Assembly: GCA_041651575.1 (NCBI GenBank)
Contig: JBAZJB010000001.1
Span: 372,001 to 436,000 of the forward strand
Length of the DNA stretch: 64,000 nt
From: JAQUOT01 sp041651575
GTDB lineage: Archaea > Nanobdellota > Nanobdellia > SCGC-AAA011-G17 > JAFCDX01
Direction of reading: 5' to 3'
Part shown: positions 58,798 to 64,000 of the stretch, piece by piece
Layout of the letters: the number at the start of each line of letters is the position of its first letter
Numbering within the stretch: position 1 is the first letter of the stretch
Translations under genes and position numbers: made by a program
The notes under the pieces: generated by a model
Databases searched by the model: none
Told to the model about the DNA's origin: nothing
What the model saw: the letters and a program-made list of their open reading frames with translations, nothing else

Positions 58798-60077
58798 ATA
58801 ATTTCCTCTTCGTATTTTGTTCTTTCAGAAATTTCTCCACGCAAATTATCATTAAGCATGTATTTTACTTCGTCTTTTTTATAATTACCTAATAACCAAG
58901 CTAATTTAACAAAAGCAGTTTCTGCAAGCATATCTTCTCCAGAAATAACTCCTATATCTAATAAATCTCTTCCTGTACTATATACATTCATATTAACCTT
59001 CCCAAAAATACATTGTGAAGTTAGAACAACTATGGTTCCAGAAGAAATTAAATCTTTAACAGCTTTCAAATTTATTTCATTACCAAAATTAATAGGTATA
59101 TGTCCAAGTCCCGTTCCTTCTATAATTAATCCTTTATAACCTTTAAAAGATTTTATTTGTGATACATTCATATTAGGATAAAATTTTAAAATTCCAACCT
59201 TATTTTCAAGTTTATCTTTCAAAATAAATTTACCTAGAGTCTGATGCTGTTTTTCTTTTTCAAAACCATAAATATTTCCTGTCTTGTAATCAACTCTTGC
59301 AATAGGTTCAGAATTTACTGGCCTAAAAGCATCTCTTCTTGAAGTATGTAGTTTTTTAGTTTTGCAAGCAGGTAAAATTAAACATTCTGCATCAGAAGAA
59401 TTTGAATGCATACATATTGCAACTCCATTAAATCCGGATTTTATAATGAAATTTGCAGCACATAATAAATTCATTCCTGCGTCACTAGAACCTCTGTCAG
59501 AAGATCTTTGAGCACCAACTACAATAACTGGTTTTTGTAAATTTTCAAGCATAAAAGACAAAGCAGAAGCAGTATAAGCCAAAGTATCTGTTCCATGAGT
59601 AATTATTATTCCATCAACTTTATTTATAGAATTATAAACTTCTTTAGCAATCAATTGATAATCTTTAAAGTTCATATCTTCTGAAAATTTATTCATAACT
59701 AATTTTGCCTTGATATTTGATATTTTATTCAATTCTGGGAACAGGTCTAGTATTTCTTCAGGTTCAAACCTAGCAACTACTCCACCTGTCCTATAATCAA
59801 CTTTAGAAGCAATAGTTCCACCACAATGTAAAATCATTATTGTTTTAAGATTAGAATTATGTTTTTGTTCTTTGAATTTTGGTTTTTCTGATTTTGTAGA
59901 TTTAGAAATTATCTTAATGTTTTTTGCATTTTTCTTTTCAATTCCAATATTATATCCATTTTTTAATTTCAAAACAAGAGAATCTTTAGAATCTTTTACA
60001 ACAAAACCTTCTACTATTTTGTCATTGTATAATAGTTGAATCAGGTCACCTTCATTCATTTTAATTTTTAATGTCAA
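58794..60077 (-). CDS. gatD: Glu-tRNA(Gln) amidotransferase subunit D
   Basis: 427 residues. N-terminal SH3-like region (GDLIQLLYNDKIVEGFVV) then an asparaginase-type domain: first Thr site LHCGGTIASKVDYRTGGVVA, second IITHGTDTLAYTASALSFML, AQRSSDRGSSDAGMNL, Lys in CKTKKLHTSRRDAFRP. It frees ammonia from Gln or Asn for GatE to amidate Glu-tRNA(Gln). TATA-like CTTATAAATA about 30 bp before the ATG. GatDE is found only in archaea. Confidence 0.96.
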   Translation of the reverse strand: MTLKIKMNEGDLIQLLYNDKIVEGFVVKDSKDSLVLKLKNGYNIGIEKKNAKNIKIISKSTKSEKPKFKEQKHNSNLKTIMILHCGGTIASKVDYRTGGVVARFEPEEILDLFPELNKISNIKAKLVMNKFSEDMNFKDYQLIAKEVYNSINKVDGIIITHGTDTLAYTASALSFMLENLQKPVIVVGAQRSSDRGSSDAGMNLLCAANFIIKSGFNGVAICMHSNSSDAECLILPACKTKKLHTSRRDAFRPVNSEPIARVDYKTGNIYGFEKEKQHQTLGKFILKDKLENKVGILKFYPNMNVSQIKSFKGYKGLIIEGTGLGHIPINFGNEINLKAVKDLISSGTIVVLTSQCIFGKVNMNVYSTGRDLLDIGVISGEDMLAETAFVKLAWLLGNYKKDEVKYMLNDNLRGEISERTKYEEEII

Positions 60078-60184
60078 AATTATTTATAAGCCTTCTCTTT
60101 TGTAAGAAATTAGGAATAAAGGTTAAAATATATAGTTTAAAATATATTTTAGAGTTGAATAATCTTTATAAATCTCATTTGGTG

Positions 60185-60192
60185 TATATAAA
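60185..60192 (+). promoter_or_regulatory. TATA box of a possible small transcript
   Basis: TATATAAA followed about 25 bp later by GTGTGTGTATGAGC (start near 60213). See the next entry. Confidence 0.35.
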
Positions 60193-60212
60193 TATTATTA
60201 TTTTAAAAAAAA

Positions 60213-60280
60213 GTGTGTGTATGAGCTTCCGTAGTGGAAACTTCATCGAATAGTTCTTATCTGAGTAAATAAAAACTCAT
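60213..60280 (+). ncRNA. Possible small RNA or leader peptide between gatD and ftsZ
   Basis: This 329-bp gap (60078-60406) has no other gene. A candidate transcript begins near 60213, contains TTCC-GTAGT-GGAA (60227-60239), an in-frame ten-codon ORF (60221-60253, ATG to TAG), and TGAGT-8 nt-ACTCA (near 60263-60280). CTGA near 60261 could be a box D, but no good box C is found. Either a small RNA or an ftsZ leader; evidence is weak. Confidence 0.25.
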
Positions 60281-60389
60281 TCTAAAAGTAGTAAACAAAT
60301 CAAATATATAAAATTTGTTGAACTATAAAATATACTTCACAGTATATAATTAAAAAAAATTGGAGGAAAAAAGAAAATACCTTAAAAAA

Positions 60390-60396
60390 GGGGGAG
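60390..60396 (+). promoter_or_regulatory. Shine-Dalgarno of ftsZ
   Basis: GGGGGAG ten bases before ATG 60407, with a second GGAGGA further upstream (60362-60367). The long leader (TATA-like sequences near 60302 and 60325) and strong site suggest high translation. It also favours 60407 over the internal ATG at 60419. Confidence 0.55.
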
Positions 60397-60406
60397 ACAC
60401 AAAAAA

Positions 60407-61486
60407 ATGGAATTCATTATGCAAACTGCTTTACAAAAAGCTGAAGAAAACAAAATAGACACAAGCGGATTAAAATTAGGAACAGCAAACATCAAAGTTA
60501 TTGGTGTTGGTGGAGCTGGATCAAACGTTGTTAACTGGCTACACAGAAAAGGAATAAAAGGTGCTGAAGTTATCGCTGTTAATACAGATGCACAACATTT
60601 ACAAGTTATATCTTCTGATAAGAAAACATTAATTGGAAAAGATATCACCAGAGGACTTGGATGCGGTGGATTTATTGAAAAAGGAAGAGAAGCTGCACGT
60701 GAAAGTCTTGGAGAACTTAAAAAATATCTAGAAGATGCAGATATGGTATTTATATGTGCAGGTATGGGTGGAGGTACCGGAACTGGTGCTGCGCCTGTAG
60801 TTGCAAGAATCGCAAAAGAAGCTGGTGCTATTGTTATTGGAACAGTAACAATGCCTTTCGAAATTGAAAGAGCAAGAATTGATAAAGCTGAATTTGGTTT
60901 ACAGCAATTAAGACAAGAATCTGATACAGTTATTGTAATAGATAACAACAGATTAGTTCAAATTGCAGGAAACTTACCAATACAACAAGCATTCGCAGTT
61001 GCAAACGAATTAATCAGTACAATGATTAAAGGTATTGTAGAAACAATCGCATTACCATCATTGGTTAACCTTGATTATGCTGATGTAAGAGCAATCATGG
61101 CTAATGGAGACGTATCTGTTATTGGTGTAGGAGAATCTGCATCAGAGAACAGAGTTGATGAAGCTACAAGAAGAGCTTTGACAAATCCATTACTTGATGT
61201 TGACTATCAAGGTGCAACTGGAGCTTTAATCCACGTTACAGGTGGAAACGACTTAACTCTTGAAGAAGTCACTAAAATTGGTGATGTAGTAACAGCATCA
61301 CTAGACCTAGATGCAAACGTTATCTGGGGATCAAGAATTGAAGATAGTATGGATGGAAAACTAAGAGTTATGACTATCATAACTGGAGTTAAATCACCAT
61401 ATATCTTAGGAAAAAACTCAAACCGTAATCCAGTTAAAGAAGCTAAAAGAATGAGCGACGAACTTGGAATTGAGGTGATGAGATAA
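60407..61486 (+). CDS. ftsZ: Cell division protein FtsZ
   Basis: 359 residues. Tubulin-like GTPase forming the division ring. VIGVGGAGSNVVNWL (G1 region), the tubulin signature GMGGGTGTGAAPVVA (about 122-136), the T6/T7 loop NLDYADVRAIM with catalytic Asp, and the C-terminal domain WGSRIEDSMDGKLRVMTIITG. The usual FtsZ C-terminal conserved peptide for FtsA/ZipA binding is not evident. Third codon positions contain more C and G than its neighbours, consistent with high expression. Confidence 0.97.
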   Translation: MEFIMQTALQKAEENKIDTSGLKLGTANIKVIGVGGAGSNVVNWLHRKGIKGAEVIAVNTDAQHLQVISSDKKTLIGKDITRGLGCGGFIEKGREAARESLGELKKYLEDADMVFICAGMGGGTGTGAAPVVARIAKEAGAIVIGTVTMPFEIERARIDKAEFGLQQLRQESDTVIVIDNNRLVQIAGNLPIQQAFAVANELISTMIKGIVETIALPSLVNLDYADVRAIMANGDVSVIGVGESASENRVDEATRRALTNPLLDVDYQGATGALIHVTGGNDLTLEEVTKIGDVVTASLDLDANVIWGSRIEDSMDGKLRVMTIITGVKSPYILGKNSNRNPVKEAKRMSDELGIEVMR

Positions 61487-61511
61487 ATAAGGTAACCTCC
61501 AATTTACACTC

Positions 61512-61551
61512 AAAAGGCAAAAAAAGACTAACCCCCCTTTATTGCCTTTTT
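61512..61551 (+). terminator. Hairpin terminator after ftsZ
   Basis: AAAAGGCAA (61512-61520) and TTGCCTTTT (61542-61550) form a 9-bp stem around a 21-nt loop containing CCCCCC, followed by T. The symmetric A/T ends could act in both directions. Confidence 0.55.
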
Positions 61552-61566
61552 GTGGTTTAGAAAAGG

Positions 61567-61605
61567 GCTAATGCTTTATGCATTAGCTTCTATTTCTTTT
61601 TTTAT
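61567..61605 (+). terminator. Second hairpin and T-run downstream of ftsZ
   Basis: GCTAATGC (61567-61574), loop TTTAT, GCATTAGC (61580-61587): a perfect 8-bp stem followed by TTCTATTTCTTTTTTT. This has the layout of an intrinsic terminator. Confidence 0.6.
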
Positions 61606-61657
61606 TATAAAACTAATTCTTAGAAAAATATTTATACTTACACAACTTATCCTTTTT

Positions 61658-61864
61658 ATGTATAATACTAATTTTTCAAAACAAATAGAAGAATTTGAAA
61701 GATATCTTTGTGGTCATGCTGTTATTGATAGAGCAGAAGAAGAGAAAAGAGCAAAATATGCATCTTTTGTTCCTCTAAAAAGCTTAGAAATATTAGAATG
61801 TGTAGAAGCACCAAATGGTGAGTGGGTACCCAAAAAAAGTTTAGAAAAAACTGTTTCTAAATAG
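61658..61864 (+). CDS. Small hypothetical protein
   Basis: 68 residues from the ATG at 61658: MYNTNFSKQIEEFERYL then CGHAVIDRAEEEKRAKYASF and LEILECVEAPNGEWVPKK. TATA-like ATATTTATAC about 26 bp upstream indicates a leaderless start; a longer in-frame reading from 61550 runs through the terminators and is rejected. No family recognised. Confidence 0.6.
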   Translation: MYNTNFSKQIEEFERYLCGHAVIDRAEEEKRAKYASFVPLKSLEILECVEAPNGEWVPKKSLEKTVSK

Positions 61865-62702
61865 AATTCAAATAATCTTTTTTAAATTTAAATCCGTTTT
61901 TCTTTGCAAGTCTTTCAAGAGCTTTGTCAAATTTAGAACCATATTGTGCTGCTCTTTTCTTTCTAAATGCAAATTTTCCAAGACCTAATTCAAAAGCAGT
62001 CTCTCTTAATATCATTTTATTGTTTTCAGAAGTTATTTTAAATTCTGGAGGCAGGCCCATTGCATTTTTAATCAAATCTTTATCTAAAAAAGGAGTTTCT
62101 ATTTTCATTTTTAATTTTTTAGCAATAGGCAAGTCTCTTTGTAAATCTCTATCATACATTTTTAATAAACCATTCCAACATTCTTGATTAACATCTTTGG
62201 ATTCTTTATGCCTTTGATATCCTGCAAATATTTCTTCAGAGCCAAGCCCAGTAAAAACAATTTTTATTTTGTCTTTTTTAGCTTGTTCCATTGCAATTAA
62301 AGTTACTAAACCAACTCCTGCTTTAACAGCATCCAATTTATACAATTTAGATAATTCTTTTAATTTCTTTTCAATTTCATTTAAAGTTAATATTTTTATA
62401 TTTAATTTAACTTTTAAAAATTTAACAACCTGTTTTGCATATTTTATATCTTCTGAATCTTCAAGACCAACACAATAACAAATAAAGTTTTTATTGAATT
62501 TCTTAGCAATTAAAGCAATTGTACTAGAATCTACTCCTCCTGAAAATAAAATTCCAAATTTTCCTTTAGGAACTCTTATTTTTATAGAATTAATTAAAGA
62601 TTCTGTCAATAAAGTTTTAGCAAGATCTTTATCTGTAATCAAATATATTTCTTTTTTAATGTCTTTTATCTGCTTAATCCAATCTTGCTTTCTCATTTCC
62701 AT
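61857..62702 (-). CDS. Asparagine-synthase-like ATP pyrophosphatase, synthase domain only
   Basis: 281 residues from the ATG at 62702 (MEMRKQDWIKQ); a TATA-like GTTTATAT lies about 27 bp upstream, indicating leaderless translation, so the upstream ATG at 62732 is less likely. PP-loop ILFSGGVDSSTIALIAKKF, then FTGLGSEEIFAGYQRH and KMKIETPFLDKDLIKNAMGLP, the synthetase part of class II Asn synthase. There is no N-terminal glutaminase domain, so it would need free ammonia or a partner. A tRNA/thio-type substrate is an alternative. Confidence 0.85.
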   Translation of the reverse strand: MEMRKQDWIKQIKDIKKEIYLITDKDLAKTLLTESLINSIKIRVPKGKFGILFSGGVDSSTIALIAKKFNKNFICYCVGLEDSEDIKYAKQVVKFLKVKLNIKILTLNEIEKKLKELSKLYKLDAVKAGVGLVTLIAMEQAKKDKIKIVFTGLGSEEIFAGYQRHKESKDVNQECWNGLLKMYDRDLQRDLPIAKKLKMKIETPFLDKDLIKNAMGLPPEFKITSENNKMILRETAFELGLGKFAFRKKRAAQYGSKFDKALERLAKKNGFKFKKDYLNSI

Positions 62703-62758
62703 ATTATACCATAGAAAAGCATATAAACGCATTTAAATCTTTAATGATTGGTGATGGA

Positions 62759-63472
62759 ATGGAATATGTTCTTACAAAAAAGATAAAAAACCCAATTATT
62801 ATACAAGGTTTTCCAAGTTTTGGTCTAGTAGGGACAATTGCAACAGGATTCTTAATTGATCATTTAAATGCAGAGCCAATAGGAGAGATTGTTTCTAAAG
62901 ATATACCTCCAATGCTAGCAGTTCATAATTCTCAGATAATAAGGCCTTTAGAATTATATTATGATAAGAAAAATAACATATTAATCTTAAATGCTTTAAT
63001 GAATGTAGCAGGAAAAGAATGGGAATTATCAGAAGTTATTCTTAAAATGGCTAAAGAACTTAGTGCAAAAGAAATTATTGTTATAGAAGGTGTAGCAAGC
63101 CCTGATTTAACTCAAGAAGAACCAACAGCTTATATTTATACTACTAAAAAAATGGATTCTATAAAATCTTGCGGTATTAAAAAATTAGATGAAGGAGTTA
63201 TTTTAGGAGTAACTGCTTCTGTTTTAGCAAAAGCAAAAGATACAGATGTTTCTTGTATATTTACAGAAACACATTCTGACTTACCAGATAATATTGCTGC
63301 TGCAAAAGCAATTGAAGTAATTGATAAATATCTTGGATTAAAAGTTGATTTCAAAGAACTAATATTAAAATCAAAAGAATTACAACAAAAATTACAAGGT
63401 ATTGTAGATAAAGGTAAAAAAGCTAAACAATTAACCAACGAAAAAAATCAAGAATTAGATTATATGGGTTAA
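62759..63472 (+). CDS. PAC2 family protein (proteasome assembly chaperone-like)
   Basis: 237 residues from 62759 (MEYVLTKKIKNPIIIQGFPSFGLVG); the ATG at 62744 precedes the expected start site of a TATA at about 62721. Family motifs: GFPSFGLVGTIATGFLI, MLAVHNSQIIRPLELYY, IVIEGVASPDL, IFTETHSDLPDNIAAAKAIEVIDKYLGL (fragments). Archaeal PAC2-type proteins (PbaA/B) are linked to proteasome assembly or activity. A charged coiled-coil tail ends the protein. Divergent from the Asn-synthase-like gene. Confidence 0.9.
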   Translation: MEYVLTKKIKNPIIIQGFPSFGLVGTIATGFLIDHLNAEPIGEIVSKDIPPMLAVHNSQIIRPLELYYDKKNNILILNALMNVAGKEWELSEVILKMAKELSAKEIIVIEGVASPDLTQEEPTAYIYTTKKMDSIKSCGIKKLDEGVILGVTASVLAKAKDTDVSCIFTETHSDLPDNIAAAKAIEVIDKYLGLKVDFKELILKSKELQQKLQGIVDKGKKAKQLTNEKNQELDYMG

Positions 63473-63474
63473 TT

Positions 63475-63999
63475 TTATTTTAAATTTTTTCCAAATTCAT
63501 CAAAATAAGTTATTCTTCTTAATTCTAGTTTTCTTGGCATTTCTTCTTGTTTTTTTACAAATCCAAGAGTTATGATTCCTTCAACTTTTACTTTTGGTGG
63601 TATTTTTAACAAACTTTCAATTTTATTTTTATTAAAAGAACCAACAAAACAAGTTCCTAAGTTAAGAGAAAATGCTTTCAACATAATATTTTGTGAAGCA
63701 ATTGCACAATTTTGTACTGAATAATGATCTCCAAATTTTTTATATAAAACTTTCAATCTTCCAGGAGCATTACATAAAGCAATGTGAACAGGAGCTTTTT
63801 CCATCCATATTTGATTGCAGGCTTCTGCTATTTGTTTTCTTTTTTTCTTGTCTTCAACTATAACAAAGTAAAAATTCTGTATATTTCCTGCTGCAGGAGC
63901 AAATCTTGCTGCATCTAAAACCTCTGCTATGTTATCTAAAGAAACCTTTCTTTCTGAATACTCTCTTATAGACCTTCTGCCCTGAATTGCTTTGTCAAG
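63475..63999 (-). CDS. Nitroreductase family protein (N-terminus cut by right edge)
   Basis: 174 residues are visible and the frame stays open to the window end, so the true start lies outside; a start at 63804 would cut the fold. FMN-binding features: AIQGRRSIREYSERKVS, FAPAAGNIQNFYFVIVED, VQNCAIASQNIMLKAFSLNLGTCFVGSF and the C-terminal GIITLGFVKKQEEMPRKLELRRITYFD (fragments). NAD(P)H-dependent reductase of unknown substrate. Confidence 0.88.
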   Translation of the reverse strand, partial: LDKAIQGRRSIREYSERKVSLDNIAEVLDAARFAPAAGNIQNFYFVIVEDKKKRKQIAEACNQIWMEKAPVHIALCNAPGRLKVLYKKFGDHYSVQNCAIASQNIMLKAFSLNLGTCFVGSFNKNKIESLLKIPPKVKVEGIITLGFVKKQEEMPRKLELRRITYFDEFGKNLK

Positions 64000-64000
64000 A

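Noticed and set aside
60382..60948. 188-codon open frame antisense to ftsZ
   Set aside because: Shadow of the strongly supported FtsZ frame; composition typical of an antisense reading.

Overview
The window is a gene-dense, A+T-rich (roughly 70 % by eye) archaeal chromosome segment. Archaeal markers are numerous: RNA polymerase subunits Rpo3/D, Rpo4/F and Rpo10/N, ribosomal proteins eL18 and eL21, RNase P protein 4, Pth2, archaeal DnaG, Nop5-fibrillarin, thermosome, GatD/GatE and a 7S/SRP RNA, with TATA boxes about 25 nt before RNA starts or leaderless ATGs. Small proteins, truncated versions of normally larger proteins, a bacterial-type AspRS, and a membrane protein with the GGK-GPYYY-x-YLG style N-terminus suggest a DPANN archaeon of the Woesearchaeota/Pacearchaeota type; that placement is inference.

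Layout. 1-1300: end of an unknown gene, pth2, a lipoprotein. 1367-1481: lone 5S rRNA. 1.5-7.3 kb: information-processing block on the minus strand (rpl21e-rpoF-DUF655; rps13-rps4-rps11-rpoD-[tRNA-Leu, small hypothetical]-rpl18e-rpl13-rps9-rpoN) with rnp4 convergent. 7.3-13.2 kb: U32-family protein, Elp3, SppA, DEAD-box helicase. 13.4-14.5 kb: DUF2683 regulator-like gene, SRP RNA, lipoprotein. 14.6-17.8 kb: pheS-pheT. 17.8-21.1 kb: 1073-residue surface protein, convergent with a truncated dph2. 21.4-28.4 kb: tRNA-Gly, PAP2 phosphatase, RNA m5C methyltransferase, endonuclease IV, radical SAM protein, tRNA-Glu, dnaG. 28.4-35.1 kb: candidate structured RNA, pentapeptide protein, flavodoxin, CBS protein, Nop5-fibrillarin, thermosome. 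35.2-42.3 kb: VirB11/FlaI N-domain-only protein, RlmH, gatA/gatC, HAD phosphatase, aspS. 42.4-52.8 kb: a signalling and membrane-protein block (CheY-like receiver, KaiC-like proteins, histidine kinase, Cache-PAS sensor with a heptad-repeat tail, two membrane coiled-coil proteins). 52.8-64 kb: tldD-tldE, gatE, gatD, ftsZ, asparagine-synthase-like enzyme, PAC2 protein, nitroreductase cut by the right edge.

The most unusual observation is in the SRP RNA. Between positions 13853 and 13886 a 34-nt segment interrupts helix 8. The flanks fold as a bulge-helix-bulge motif (4-bp central helix, 3-nt bulges), and cutting at the standard bulge positions and joining the ends gives a textbook SRP54-binding helix 8 with a GGAA tetraloop. 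This looks like an archaeal-type intron in the SRP RNA core. Other points worth checking are a 146-residue heptad-repeat tail on a sensor protein, a promoter-associated structured RNA upstream of dnaG, GatE without its usual AspRS-like insertion, short Nop5, truncated Dph2, and an N-domain-only secretion-ATPase relative.
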